A stretch of 64,000 nucleotides of DNA from Achromobacter veterisilvae (GTDB lineage: Bacteria > Pseudomonadota > Gammaproteobacteria > Burkholderiales > Burkholderiaceae_B). How positions within the stretch are numbered: the stretch's first letter is position 1; every line of letters begins with the position of its first letter. The notes under the pieces were generated by a model. That model ran no database searches. It was not told where the DNA came from and saw nothing but the letters and a program-made list of their open reading frames with translations. Where the stretch lies: assembly GCF_900496975.1 (NCBI RefSeq), contig NZ_UFQC01000022.1, positions 1-64,000 on the forward strand, in the 5' to 3' direction. Below, one piece after another: positions 39,273 through 48,730 of this stretch. The translations under genes and the position numbers were made by a program.

Positions 39273-40481
39273 ATGTCTCGGAGACTATTGCATGCGCTGC
39301 CCGCCCTGGCCCTGATCCTTTCCGCAGGCGCGGCGGCAGCCGCCGAACCGCCCGACGTCGTGCTGGGCGCCTCCATCCAGTTGACCGGCCCCGTCGCCAA
39401 CACCGGACGCTACTACCGCGACGCCTACCAGATCGCGGTCGACCGGATAAACGCCGCCGGCGGCGTGAAGATCGGCGGGGTGGCCCACAAGCTGGCGCTC
39501 AAGATCTACGACAACCAGTCGGACGTGAACCTGAGCGTTCGCCAGTACACGCAGCTCGTCACCCAGGACAAGGTCAACCTGCTGCTGGGGCCCTTCGCCA
39601 GCAACTTCGCGCTGGCCGATTCCGCCGTCTCGGAAAAGTACAAGGTGCCCATGGTCCAGGGCGGCGGCGCGTCGGACCAGATCTTCTCGCGCAAGTTCAA
39701 GTACATATTCGGCACCCTGGCGCCCGCCAGCAATTACTTCGGCAGCACGGTCGAGATGCTCAAGGCGCTCAAGCCCGCGCCGGCCAGCGTGGCGCTGCTG
39801 TACGCGGACGATTCGTTCGACGTGTCGGTCGCCCAGGGCACCCGCCCGCTGCTGAAATCGGCCGGGCTGCGGGTCGCGATGGACGAGCGCTACAGCACCA
39901 ACGCCACCGACTTCAACTCGCTCCTGTCGCAGATCAAGAGCAAGCAGGTGGACGCGGTGCTGGTGGCCGGTCATGAAACGGAGATCCTGAATTTCGTGCG
40001 CCAGGCCAAGAGTCTCGCCGTCGCGCCCAAGATGTATTCGTTCACGGTCGGCGTGCCGTCGGAGGATTTCCGCAAGGCGCTCGGGCCGGACGCGGACTAC
40101 GCCTTCGGCATGACCGCATGGCTGCCGTCCGCGGTGCTGAAAGACCGCTGGTTCGGCGACGCCGAACAGTTCGCCCAGGCCTACAAGACAAAGTACGGCT
40201 ATGACCCGGACTACCACGCGGCCTCGGGCGTGGCCGACGTCGAAGCCCTGGCGCAGGCCATGGAAAGCGCCAACAGCCTGGACCCGCAGAAAGTGCGCGA
40301 CGCCTTGGCCAAGACCCGCTTCGACAGCCTGTACGGCCCCGTCGCCTTCAATGCCCAGGGGCAGATCGATCTACCGCAAGTGGTGATCCAGGTGCAGGGC
40401 GACGAGCTGGCCGAGATCTATGGCGCCAAGGGCTTCATCGCGCAGCCCAAGTACCCGATGCCGGCCTGGAACGCGCGCTAG
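39273..40481 (+). CDS. Branched-chain-type ABC transporter, substrate-binding protein
   Basis: A 402-residue family 1-type (LivJ-like) periplasmic receptor. The signal peptide is [18 protein letters not shown]; the mature protein begins [20 protein letters not shown]. The [17 protein letters not shown] and [13 protein letters not shown] segments are typical of receptors that bind amino acids, amides or aromatic acids rather than only leucine. AAGGAGACA lies 8 bp before the ATG. Four transporter genes follow on the same strand. Confidence 0.93.
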   Translation: MSRRLLHALPALALILSAGAAAAAEPPDVVLGASIQLTGPVANTGRYYRDAYQIAVDRINAAGGVKIGGVAHKLALKIYDNQSDVNLSVRQYTQLVTQDKVNLLLGPFASNFALADSAVSEKYKVPMVQGGGASDQIFSRKFKYIFGTLAPASNYFGSTVEMLKALKPAPASVALLYADDSFDVSVAQGTRPLLKSAGLRVAMDERYSTNATDFNSLLSQIKSKQVDAVLVAGHETEILNFVRQAKSLAVAPKMYSFTVGVPSEDFRKALGPDADYAFGMTAWLPSAVLKDRWFGDAEQFAQAYKTKYGYDPDYHAASGVADVEALAQAMESANSLDPQKVRDALAKTRFDSLYGPVAFNAQGQIDLPQVVIQVQGDELAEIYGAKGFIAQPKYPMPAWNAR

Positions 40482-40511
40482 CGCCGGCCCAGGCCGACCC
40501 CGGGGCATGCG

Positions 40512-41375
40512 ATGGACCTGCTCGCGCAAATCCTCGTCAACGGCATCCTGCTCGGCGGGCTGTATGCCGTGATGGCGCAGGGCCTGGCGCTGGTGTGGGG
40601 CGTGCTGAACATCGTCAACCTGGCGCACGGCGCGTTCATCATGCTGGGCGCCTACGCCTCCTGGTATCTGTACACGGACCTGGGGGTGGACCCTTTCCTG
40701 GGCCTGCCGTTGACGGCCGCCGCCCTGTTCGCGCTGGGCTACGTCCTGCAGCGCGGGCTGCTGAACCTGGTGGTGCGGGCGCCCATGTTCAATACGCTGC
40801 TCATCACCTTCGGCCTGGAGGTCGTGCTGACCTACCTGGCGCAACTGGCCTTCTCGGCGGACTTCCGCACGATCAATCCTCCGTACGCGGGCGACAGCTA
40901 CGCCGCCGGGCCCGTGACGCTGCCCGTGGCGCGGCTGGCCGCCTTCGGCGTGGCGCTGGCGCTGACGCTGGGCATGTGGCTGTTCCTGCTGCACAGCCGG
41001 CTGGGCCGCGCCATCCGCGCCACCGCGCAGAACCTGGTGGCGGCGCGGCTCTACGGGGTGGAGCCGCGCCATCTCTATGCCGTCACGTTCGGACTGGGCC
41101 TGGCGCTGGCGGGCGCGGCCGGCGGCCTGTATGGAACGGTCTCGCAGATCAACCCCTATATCGGCGCCACGCTGACCGCGAAGTGCTTCGCCATTTCCAT
41201 CATCGGCGGACTGGACAACCCGCTGGGCGTCATGGTGGGCGGGCTGTTCCTGGGCATCGTCGAATCGCTCACCACGCTGTACGTGGGGCCGACGTTCGCC
41301 GACGTCGCCAGCTTCGGCATCCTGGTGCTGGTGCTGTTCCTGCGCCCCAGCGGCCTCCTGGGCAGAGCGGCATGA
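40512..41375 (+). CDS. livH: Branched-chain-type ABC transporter permease, LivH-like
   Basis: A 287-residue inner-membrane permease with NGILLGGLYAVMAQGLALVWG at the start, the LivH signature. The conserved loop GRAIRATAQNLVAARLYGVE contacts the ATPases, and IIGGLDNPLGVMVGG is near the end. The stop overlaps livM (ATGA). Confidence 0.93.
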   Translation: MDLLAQILVNGILLGGLYAVMAQGLALVWGVLNIVNLAHGAFIMLGAYASWYLYTDLGVDPFLGLPLTAAALFALGYVLQRGLLNLVVRAPMFNTLLITFGLEVVLTYLAQLAFSADFRTINPPYAGDSYAAGPVTLPVARLAAFGVALALTLGMWLFLLHSRLGRAIRATAQNLVAARLYGVEPRHLYAVTFGLGLALAGAAGGLYGTVSQINPYIGATLTAKCFAISIIGGLDNPLGVMVGGLFLGIVESLTTLYVGPTFADVASFGILVLVLFLRPSGLLGRAA

Positions 41376-42319
41376 AGTCCTGGCGCGCCATCCTCGCGCT
41401 GGCGGCGGTGGCCGCGCTGGCCGGCGTGCCCTGGTACGGCTCGGACGTGCTGGTGCAGTTCGGCATCAACACCCTGCTGCTGGCCGTGCTGGCCCAGGGC
41501 TGGAACATCATCGGCGGATACACCGGCTACGCGTCCTTCGGCAATTCGGTCTTCTATGGCCTGGGCAGCTATGGCGTGGCCATCGCCATGGTGCAGTGGG
41601 AACTGCCCTTCGCCGCGGGGCTGGCGCTCGGCGTCGCGCTGGCCGTCGCCTTCGCCCTGCTGCTGGGCATGCCGGTGCTGCGGCTGCGCGGCCATTACTT
41701 CGCCATCGCCACCCTCGCGCTGGCGCAGGTCATGACGGCCATCGTTTCCAACATCGAACTGGCCGGCCAGAACATCGGCCTGGTCCTGCCGCCGCTCAAC
41801 AACGATCCGCTGTTCTACGAATTGTCGCTGGGCCTGCTGGTGCTGGCGACGCTGACCGTGGCGTGGCTGACGCGCAGCAAATTCGGTTTCGGCCTGATCG
41901 CCATCCGCGAGAACGAGGAAGGCGCGGCCGTCATGGGCGTGAACACCACGCTCTACAAAGTGGCGGCGTTCGCGCTGTCGGGCGTGTTCAGCGCGCTGGC
42001 CGGCGGCATCCACGCCTACTGGATCACGTTCCTGGACCCCGAAAGCGCCTTCGATATCGGCCTGAACGTCAAGATGATCATCATGGCCGTATTCGGCGGC
42101 GCGGGCACCGTGCTCGGCCCCGTCGTGGGCGCGTTTTCCCTGTCGGCCATTTCCGAGCTGCTGTCCAGCGAGATCACCAGCGCCGCGGGCCTATTCTTCG
42201 GCGCCGTCATCGTCGCGGCGGTGGTGCTGATGCCGCGCGGACTGACCGACCTGCTGCGCCGCTACCGGAAATCGGGATGGCGCTACTTCGTCGAGAACAT
42301 CCGGGCCCACAAGCTATGA
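41372..42319 (+). CDS. livM: Branched-chain-type ABC transporter permease, LivM-like
   Basis: A 315-residue permease with VLAQGWNIIGGYTGYASFGN, the LivM signature, and the coupling loop FGFGLIAIRENEEGAAVMGV. The start at 41372 overlaps livH and the stop overlaps livG, each by 4 bp. The frame is open well upstream, but that part is the shadow of livH. Confidence 0.93.
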   Translation: MKSWRAILALAAVAALAGVPWYGSDVLVQFGINTLLLAVLAQGWNIIGGYTGYASFGNSVFYGLGSYGVAIAMVQWELPFAAGLALGVALAVAFALLLGMPVLRLRGHYFAIATLALAQVMTAIVSNIELAGQNIGLVLPPLNNDPLFYELSLGLLVLATLTVAWLTRSKFGFGLIAIRENEEGAAVMGVNTTLYKVAAFALSGVFSALAGGIHAYWITFLDPESAFDIGLNVKMIIMAVFGGAGTVLGPVVGAFSLSAISELLSSEITSAAGLFFGAVIVAAVVLMPRGLTDLLRRYRKSGWRYFVENIRAHKL

Positions 42320-43050
42320 GCGCCATCCTGGAAATCCGCAACGTCACGCGGCGCTTCGCCGGACTGGTGGCCGTGAACCAGGTCAGCTTCACGCTCGCCG
42401 AAGGCGAGATCCTGGGCCTGATCGGACCCAATGGCGCCGGCAAGACCACGCTGGTCAGCCTGATCAGCGGCACGCTCGCGCCCACGCAGGGCGAAATCCT
42501 CTACCAGGGCAGACAGATAGACGGCCTTCCCGCCTACCGCCGGGCCCGCCTGGGCATCGGCCGGACCTTCCAGATCATGCGGCCCTTTCCCGGCCTGTCG
42601 GTCCTGGACAACGTCGCGGTCGGCGCGCTGTTCGGCCGCGGCGGCGGCCAGCCCGACCTGGCGAAGGCCCGCGAACAGGCGCGCGCCTGCCTGGATTTCG
42701 TCGGCCTGGGCCGCGCGGCCGGCCAGCGCGCGGAAGAACTGGGCGGCCCGGGACGCAAGCGGCTGGAACTGGCCAAGGCGCTGGCCATGCAGCCCCGGGT
42801 GCTGCTGTGCGACGAGGTCATGGCCGGGCTGAACCTGGTCGAGATCGACGAAGTCATCGACGTGATCCGCGAGGTGCGCGCCACCGGCATCAGCGTGCTG
42901 GTCATCGAACACGTCATCAAGGCCATCAAGAGCCTGTCGGACCGGCTGCTGGTATTGCATCACGGGGAAAAGATCGCCGACGGCGCGCCCGCCGACGTGC
43001 TGGCCGACGCGGAGGTGGTGCAGGCCTACCTGGGGAAGCAGCGCGCATGA
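42316..43050 (+). CDS. livG: Branched-chain-type ABC transporter ATPase, LivG-like
   Basis: A 244-residue ATPase with Walker A GPNGAGKTT and a Walker B/D-loop region LLCDEVMAGLNLVE. The ABC signature, normally LSYGQ or LSGGQ, reads ELGGPGRKRLELAKAL, and Walker B is followed by Val-Met instead of Pro-Ala. These changes occur in some aromatic- or amide-transporting LivG relatives, so the protein is probably still active. It overlaps both neighbours by 4 bp. Confidence 0.9.
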   Translation: MSAILEIRNVTRRFAGLVAVNQVSFTLAEGEILGLIGPNGAGKTTLVSLISGTLAPTQGEILYQGRQIDGLPAYRRARLGIGRTFQIMRPFPGLSVLDNVAVGALFGRGGGQPDLAKAREQARACLDFVGLGRAAGQRAEELGGPGRKRLELAKALAMQPRVLLCDEVMAGLNLVEIDEVIDVIREVRATGISVLVIEHVIKAIKSLSDRLLVLHHGEKIADGAPADVLADAEVVQAYLGKQRA

Positions 43051-43769
43051 ACGAGCCCGCCGCCCCGCTATTGAAGGTCGAAGGCCTGAGCGCCGGCTAC
43101 GGCGAACTGCCCGTGCTGCACGACGTATCGCTCGAAGTGCGGCGCGCCGAGATCGTGGCGCTGGTCGGCAGCAACGGCGCGGGCAAGACCACGCTGCTGA
43201 GGGCCCTGTCGCGCGTGCTGCCCAGCACCGGCAGCATCGTCATGGACGGCCGGCAGCTATCCCGGGCCGCGCCCGACCAGGCTTTCGCCTGCGGCATGGT
43301 GCAAGTGCCGGAGGGCCGCCAGCTCTTCGACCGCATGACGGTGCAGGACAATCTGCTGATGGGCGCCTATCGGCGCAGCGCCAAGGCCGGCATCGCGCGC
43401 GACCTGGACAAAGTCTACGGCTTCTTTCCGCGGCTGTCGGAACGGCGCAGGCAGCTTGCCGGCAGCATGTCCGGCGGCGAACAGCAGATGTGCGCCATGG
43501 CGCGCGCGCTGATGGCCGCCCCCGTGCTCATGATGATCGACGAGATGAGCCTGGGCCTCGCGCCGGTCGTGGTCGAACAGCTCATGGGCGTGCTGGCCGA
43601 CATCCGGCGCGAAGGCGTGACGGTCCTGCTGGTCGAACAGGACATCCACCTGGCGCTGTCGGGCGCCGACCGCGGCTACGTCATGGAGACCGGCCGCGTC
43701 GTGCTCGCCGGCCCCGCCGCGACGCTGTTGAGCGATCCGAAGGTGCGCCAGGCGTATCTGGGGGTGTGA
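43047..43769 (+). CDS. livF: Branched-chain-type ABC transporter ATPase, LivF-like
   Basis: A 240-residue ATPase. Walker A is GSNGAGKTT, the signature is MSGGEQQMCAMARAL and Walker B is MMIDEMSLGLAP, which is normal for LivF. It completes the five-gene transporter and ends 80 bp before the beta-lactamase gene. Confidence 0.93.
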   Translation: MNEPAAPLLKVEGLSAGYGELPVLHDVSLEVRRAEIVALVGSNGAGKTTLLRALSRVLPSTGSIVMDGRQLSRAAPDQAFACGMVQVPEGRQLFDRMTVQDNLLMGAYRRSAKAGIARDLDKVYGFFPRLSERRRQLAGSMSGGEQQMCAMARALMAAPVLMMIDEMSLGLAPVVVEQLMGVLADIRREGVTVLLVEQDIHLALSGADRGYVMETGRVVLAGPAATLLSDPKVRQAYLGV

Positions 43770-43848
43770 GGGCGAAGGCGAGCCAACATGGCCCCATGCG
43801 CCCGAGCCGGGGCATTAACATGCAAGTCGCCCTGCACCGGAGACCGCC

Positions 43849-44745
43849 TTGATCGCAAGAAGAACCTTCACCGCCGCCGCCCTGCTGGCCGGAGCGATTC
43901 CCGCCGTGGCGCTCGCCCGGACGGATCAGAAACATCGATGGACGCCCGGCCGCCTGGCCTCGCTGAACCAGGCCCTCGCCAAGCTGGAAGCCGCCAGCAA
44001 GGGCCGGCTGGGCGTCTCCCTGCTGGACACGGCCAGCGGGCAGGCCGCGGACTATCGCGGCGACGAACGCTTTTTGATGCTCAGCTCGTTCAAGACGCTG
44101 GCGGCGGCCTACATCCTGGCGCGCGCGGACCGCGGCGAGGACCAACTGGACCGGCGCATCCCGATCGCCGAGGCGGATCTCCTGGAATACGCACCCGTCA
44201 CGCGGCTGCACGTCGGTCCGCAAGGCATGACGCTGGCCGGACTCTGCGAGGCCACCATCACCACCAGCGACAACACCGCGGCCAACCTCATGCACCGCAG
44301 CTATGGCGGGCCGCGGGCCCTGACCCGCTTTATCCGCGGGCTGGGCGACACCGTCACGCGGCACGACCGCTACGAACCCGAATTGAACCGCCCCCACGCG
44401 GGCGAGCCGCTGGACACCACCAGCCCGCACGCCATGAGCCGCACGCTCGGCATCCTGCTGTTCGGCCCGGCCCTCCAGCCCGGATCGCGGCGGCTGCTGC
44501 AATCCTGGCTATTGGCTAGCACCACGGGCGGCAAGCGCCTGCGCGCGGGCTTTCCGGCGGACTGGAAGGTCGGGGAGAAAACCGGCACCGACTCGCAAGT
44601 GGGCGCCAACGACGCGGGTTTCGCGCAGCCGCCCGGCGGCGCCCCCATCGTCGTATCCGCCTATCTGGAAACCACCGCCATTCCCATGGCCGAGCGCGAC
44701 CGGATCATCGCCGAAGTGGGCAGGCAGGCCGCGGCGCTGGGGTAG
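43849..44745 (+). CDS. Class A beta-lactamase
   Basis: A 298-residue serine beta-lactamase with all class A motifs: S79-S-F-K82 (the Ser70-x-x-Lys motif), SDN in TTSDNTAANLM, the omega-loop glutamate in EPELN and KTG in VGEKTGTDSQ. The N terminus ARRTFTAAALLAG matches a Tat signal. The start codon is TTG. It hydrolyses beta-lactams in the periplasm; the spectrum cannot be predicted. No LysR-type ampR gene is adjacent, so expression may be constitutive or low. Confidence 0.93.
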   Translation: MIARRTFTAAALLAGAIPAVALARTDQKHRWTPGRLASLNQALAKLEAASKGRLGVSLLDTASGQAADYRGDERFLMLSSFKTLAAAYILARADRGEDQLDRRIPIAEADLLEYAPVTRLHVGPQGMTLAGLCEATITTSDNTAANLMHRSYGGPRALTRFIRGLGDTVTRHDRYEPELNRPHAGEPLDTTSPHAMSRTLGILLFGPALQPGSRRLLQSWLLASTTGGKRLRAGFPADWKVGEKTGTDSQVGANDAGFAQPPGGAPIVVSAYLETTAIPMAERDRIIAEVGRQAAALG

Positions 44746-44827
44746 CGCCGCCGCGGGCAGGACTGATGGACAAGAAGTACTACTCGCCCATCAGCGATGA
44801 CCACAACTATTACGGCGCGCGGCCGGT

Positions 44828-45415
44828 TCAGCCGAGTTGCTTCAGCGCGACCAGGGCATCCACGATCGCGCCGCCTCGGCTGGCGTGCCAGGCCGGCTGG
44901 CTCGCCGGCGCCGCGTCCGCCGGCAGCCAGGCCCAGCGCGAGCCGTGGAAACTGCTTTCGGCCGCCACGATGCGCTGGCCCGAGGGCGACTTGCCGGACG
45001 TTGCCCGCGCGTCGGCGGCGGCCTGCAGTTTCTGCGCGAACGACAGGGCGGCATCGTGGCGCTGGCGGTCCTGCTCGGGCCGGTTCATCGGCGTGCCCCA
45101 GCGCATCTGGAATAGCACGGCGCAACGGTCGGTGACGGCGTAGTAATGCGCCGCCTGCAAGGCCAGGCCGTGGCCGGACAGGCCGAAAGCCACGTAGGGC
45201 TCGACCGCCTTGCCGGACTGCAGTTCATCCAGGAAATGGTCGAAGTCGTATAGCGTCCAGTCGAGATCGCGGCTCGCGTAGGCGGTCGCGCCGACCTGGC
45301 GCAGATGCGGCGCCAGCGCGGCCGGCACGGGCGGCAGGGCCAGGCCCTCGCCTTGGTAGAGCGATCGGGCCGCGTCGAGGGCGGCGGCGCCGAATGGCGT
45401 GTTGGAAGTGTCCAT
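44828..45415 (-). CDS. Unknown protein, third gene of the chaperone-effector operon
   Basis: A 195-residue protein not recognised as any family. It is soluble, with no signal peptide or membrane segment, and contains LYDFDHFLDELQSGKAVEPY and GHGLALQAAHYYAVTDR. It starts 24 bp after the stop of the large effector-like gene on the same strand, so it is probably co-transcribed. A second effector, an accessory chaperone or a protein neutralising the kinase inside the producer are all possible. None is shown by the sequence. Confidence 0.75.
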   Translation of the reverse strand: MDTSNTPFGAAALDAARSLYQGEGLALPPVPAALAPHLRQVGATAYASRDLDWTLYDFDHFLDELQSGKAVEPYVAFGLSGHGLALQAAHYYAVTDRCAVLFQMRWGTPMNRPEQDRQRHDAALSFAQKLQAAADARATSGKSPSGQRIVAAESSFHGSRWAWLPADAAPASQPAWHASRGGAIVDALVALKQLG

Positions 45416-45439
45416 GATGTGTCCTTGGCGTCTGGCAGG

Positions 45440-48187
45440 TCAAAGCGAAGCCTGGCGTTCCGGGATCTCCCGTTCCAGGTCTTCTTCCTCGCGCAACTGA
45501 TTGATGTATTGGCGGTCGCGCGCCACGTAGCTGCTGTTTGTATCCTGCAGCGTGGCCGTGACCAGGTCGCTGCCCCATTCGTCGGCGTCGATGACCATGC
45601 CGTTGCGCTCGAGCTGTTCCAGGTGGCTCTTGATGACGTTGAGCCGCTGGACAGCCACCTCGATCTCCGGGTCCGGCAACAGGCCCGCCAGCTCGGCGCG
45701 CAACCCCTCCGGGGTGAGGGCGTCGAAGGCGGCCTTCATGTCGCGGTCGACCACGCCAGGCAGCATCACGCCGTTCAGGCCTTGCAGCCCGGTGCGCTTC
45801 ACGCCGTCCGGCCCTGTGACCACACCCCCGGAAACCCTGCGCAGCAGATCGTTGGGGTTGCCGATCCTGGTGCCGAAGGCCTGGTCGTTGTCGATGGCGA
45901 CGACGCCGGTGTAGTGGCCTTGCGCATCCTGCGTAACGATGTAGTTGGCCTGGTGCCGGTCGCCCTGCGCGGTGAGCGCGTCCAGCAGTTGCAGCTTCAC
46001 CAGGCCGCGCCGCACGACCGGGTCGTCGAAGTTCAGGTCGCGGTCCCCCCGCTGCAGCATCGCGGTAATGCGCAGTTCCTGGATGACGCGGCCGTCCTCG
46101 ACCCTGCCGGGCAGGCCTCTAAGCAACGCCTGGGCCTCTTCCTGCTCCTGCGGCGAGCCCTTGGCGAGCTGCAGGATGCGCTGGCCCTGTTCGCTGTCGC
46201 TGACGTCGAAATTGCCCAGTTCGTAGCGGCTCTCGTTGACCGACAGCAGGTCCTTGAGGAGACTGATGGTTTCCGGGTCGCCGTCCTTGACGGACTGCAG
46301 CACATCGGGATTTTCGTAGCCCAGGACCGCGTTGATCTGCCCCCACTGCCGCGCCGTATCGTCCACGTCGACGGTGTAGCGGGGCGCGATCCCCTCGGCG
46401 TAGCCCATGACCAGCCCCAGCTTGCCGTCGAGGACGCCGATCCGGGTGTCGGGCACGAGGTTGAAGCCCAGCAGTTCGTCGACGACCCGGGTGGCGACGT
46501 TGCGCACCGTCATCTGCGGCTGCTTGGGATCGATGCCCAATACCCTGGACGAGGGGCCGTAGCCGCTTTCCTCGCCGGTTTCGGGGTTGATCTGCGGCTC
46601 TTTGTAGACCATGCGGTCGCGTCCGTAGGTCACGTCGTAAGGCTTGCTGACCTGGCCGCCGCCCAGGGGCCGCGGTTCGCCGACGATCAACTCATCGCGG
46701 TAATCGTCCACCAGCGTGCGCTCGTGGATGGGCACGCCCTTGTCCAGGTATTGCAGGCCCAGTTCGATGCCCAGGCCCTGGGTCTTGAGCAGCCGGATCT
46801 GTTCCGGCGAGAAGCGCATGACGGTATCGCCCACGTTCATGCCCTGGGCATGCATCCACGCGATGTCCGGACCGTCGAAGCCGTCTTCGCCCAGCCTGGC
46901 CAGGATGTCCTGCGCGTCGTGGTCCGAGGCCACCAGGTCGCCGCCGCTCAGGCCCTTCAGCATTGCGCCGGGAAGGTCGCTCGCCAACGAGTGGGCGCGT
47001 TCGCCGCGGCCGATGATGGACTGCAGCGCCATCCCGGCCCCCTCGTTGCCGGGCTGGACTCCGCGCAGGATTTCCAGTGAATCGCCGAGCTGCCGTTCCA
47101 GGTCCTGCCATTCCTGCCCGATCCGCTGCAGCTTGTTCTCGCCGAGGGCCTCTTCGAGCATGCCGGATTCGCGGTTGACGTCGGTCAGGGCGCGCATCTG
47201 ATCGGGCGTGAAGCCTTGCAGGCCCAGGCGGTCCTTGATCAGCGCCTGCATGTGGACGGCGTCGTCGCGCATGGCGGCGACATAGGCTTTCTCGGTGTCG
47301 TCCATGGCGCTCGTGTCGAGCCCTTGCAGATGTTCGACGCTGCTTTCCAGATATTCGTGCATGCCGACGTAGCTGCCGACTTTCGAGGGCGACATATCCC
47401 CGCCCATGCGCAGCGACTCTTTGATGATGCCGCCGAAGTACGCTTCGATCTCCTTGAGCTTGCCTCGCTCGGCGTCGGGCAGGTTGTCGAAACAGTGGTC
47501 GACCGTGCTGTCGCCGCTGGCGTCGCGCAGTTCGGTGCTGCGCGGCATCACGCGCGCCGAAACCTCGTGCTCCAGCGCCTGCCTGGCGGTGTCCTTGAAA
47601 TGACCGAGGAACTCCTGCGTGGCCTGGCCCTCGCCGTCCTCGCCGAACATGTCCATCACGTGATGCAACGCGTTCAGGAACGAATGCTGCTGGAAGGCGT
47701 CGGATCCTTCGATCGCCTCGCGCAGCACCTGCACGGTTTCCGCGCGGCTCAACACGCCGGGATGGGCATCGCCGCCCGTCTCGCGCACCACCCAGTCGGT
47801 CAGCTCGGGCAGACAGTTGTCGAGCAGTTGGCGGTTCTGCGCCTGGATGTTGTTGCTCATCCGCTCGGCCTTGGCCACCACCTGCTCGATGCGGTAGCCG
47901 GTCAGCGGCCGCCCCTTGGACAGTTGCGCGTGCAGGTCGCGCGACATGACGTTGGCGATCTCGTCGCCGTACTGTTCGCGCAGGGCGCTGACGAAGCTGC
48001 TGGTGGCCGCCTTGTTGGCCGCGACCTGCGCGTCGCTGCGCGTTATGCAATCCCAGGCGCGGGTGAAAATGTTGCCGATGTTGCGCTTGCCGGAAGCTTG
48101 CAGATCGCCTTGGTCGCCGAGCGAGAAACGCGTGTCGGTGCCGGTCTGGGCCTGATGGACGAAAGTGCCGAGTTGGATGCCGGGCAT
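45440..48187 (-). CDS. Putative type III effector with PI4K-like kinase domain
   Basis: A 915-residue protein without signal peptide. Residues 1 to about 500 are helical and unassigned. From about 505 the order is RMVYKEP (possible ATP lysine), RVVDELLGFNLVPDTRIG, then LTAQGDRHQANYIV near 740 and VVAIDNDQAFGTRIGNP near 764. This matches the PI3/PI4-kinase fold: the DRH-x-x-N catalytic loop and an IDN metal motif as in type II PI4-kinases. A CesT-like chaperone gene lies 10 bp upstream, the standard type III effector arrangement. It may phosphorylate a host lipid or protein. No secretion apparatus genes are in the window. Confidence 0.75.
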   Translation of the reverse strand: MPGIQLGTFVHQAQTGTDTRFSLGDQGDLQASGKRNIGNIFTRAWDCITRSDAQVAANKAATSSFVSALREQYGDEIANVMSRDLHAQLSKGRPLTGYRIEQVVAKAERMSNNIQAQNRQLLDNCLPELTDWVVRETGGDAHPGVLSRAETVQVLREAIEGSDAFQQHSFLNALHHVMDMFGEDGEGQATQEFLGHFKDTARQALEHEVSARVMPRSTELRDASGDSTVDHCFDNLPDAERGKLKEIEAYFGGIIKESLRMGGDMSPSKVGSYVGMHEYLESSVEHLQGLDTSAMDDTEKAYVAAMRDDAVHMQALIKDRLGLQGFTPDQMRALTDVNRESGMLEEALGENKLQRIGQEWQDLERQLGDSLEILRGVQPGNEGAGMALQSIIGRGERAHSLASDLPGAMLKGLSGGDLVASDHDAQDILARLGEDGFDGPDIAWMHAQGMNVGDTVMRFSPEQIRLLKTQGLGIELGLQYLDKGVPIHERTLVDDYRDELIVGEPRPLGGGQVSKPYDVTYGRDRMVYKEPQINPETGEESGYGPSSRVLGIDPKQPQMTVRNVATRVVDELLGFNLVPDTRIGVLDGKLGLVMGYAEGIAPRYTVDVDDTARQWGQINAVLGYENPDVLQSVKDGDPETISLLKDLLSVNESRYELGNFDVSDSEQGQRILQLAKGSPQEQEEAQALLRGLPGRVEDGRVIQELRITAMLQRGDRDLNFDDPVVRRGLVKLQLLDALTAQGDRHQANYIVTQDAQGHYTGVVAIDNDQAFGTRIGNPNDLLRRVSGGVVTGPDGVKRTGLQGLNGVMLPGVVDRDMKAAFDALTPEGLRAELAGLLPDPEIEVAVQRLNVIKSHLEQLERNGMVIDADEWGSDLVTATLQDTNSSYVARDRQYINQLREEEDLEREIPERQASL

Positions 48188-48197
48188 GGTGCGCTCC

Positions 48198-48668
48198 TCA
48201 GGCCCAGTTGGCGAGCATGCCGCCAGCGGCCGGGGTGTCGGACGCCGGCGCGGGCGAGGATGCCGGCGCGGGATCGGCCAGGCGGGCGGCCCAGCGCTCG
48301 GCGTTCATGACCAGCGCCTGCAACAGCTTCTCCAGCCGGGCCTGGTCCATCTGCGTGGTCGGCTCGCGGAACTGCAGATACACCATGCCTTCCCGCGAGT
48401 TGGTCGACAGGGTGCCGCCGCCCGAACCGACCCAATAGAAATTGGCGTCCGCGATCTGCTGCAGCACGCCGGCGCGGTTGTGGTCGCCGAATGCGCCGCA
48501 GCGCGCGGTGAAGACCGCCTGCTCGCCGTCTTCGAGGAATTCGATGGAAATGTCCAATTTGCCGTCCAGGCGAAGCTGGCAGTAGCCGCCGTCGTCCAGC
48601 GCCAAATCGGGGATGCCGGCCATCTGGCCGATGCGTTGCAGAAGCGTTTGCAGGTTTTGCTTGGACAT
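48198..48668 (-). CDS. CesT-family type III secretion chaperone
   Basis: A 156-residue acidic protein. It starts MSKQNLQTLLQRIGQMAGIP, followed by LDDGGYCQLRLDGKLDISIE and later ADANFYWVGSGGGTLSTNSR, the alpha-beta pattern of Tir/CesT chaperones (usually 130-160 residues). The C-terminal 25 residues are Ala/Pro-rich. Such proteins bind the N-terminal part of one effector and keep it secretion-competent. GGGAGGA lies before the ATG, and a hrp-box-like promoter lies further upstream. Effector pairing is inferred from adjacency. Confidence 0.83.
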   Translation of the reverse strand: MSKQNLQTLLQRIGQMAGIPDLALDDGGYCQLRLDGKLDISIEFLEDGEQAVFTARCGAFGDHNRAGVLQQIADANFYWVGSGGGTLSTNSREGMVYLQFREPTTQMDQARLEKLLQALVMNAERWAARLADPAPASSPAPASDTPAAGGMLANWA

Positions 48669-48730
48669 CAGGGGGTTCCTCCCGCTTGAAGATTGCGTTT
48701 ATCGAAGCGAACGCGTGTTTGGATGCACCC

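Noticed and set aside
44766-45143. A plus-strand small protein starting MDKKYYSPISDDHNYYGA
   Set aside because: The frame soon becomes the complement of the unknown 195-residue gene, and no RBS precedes it. The first 18 residues look coding-like by chance.
45440-48187. The Bordetella effector BteA/BopC
   Set aside because: The length (915) and the C-terminal PI-kinase-like motifs do not fit BteA, and the N terminus differs.
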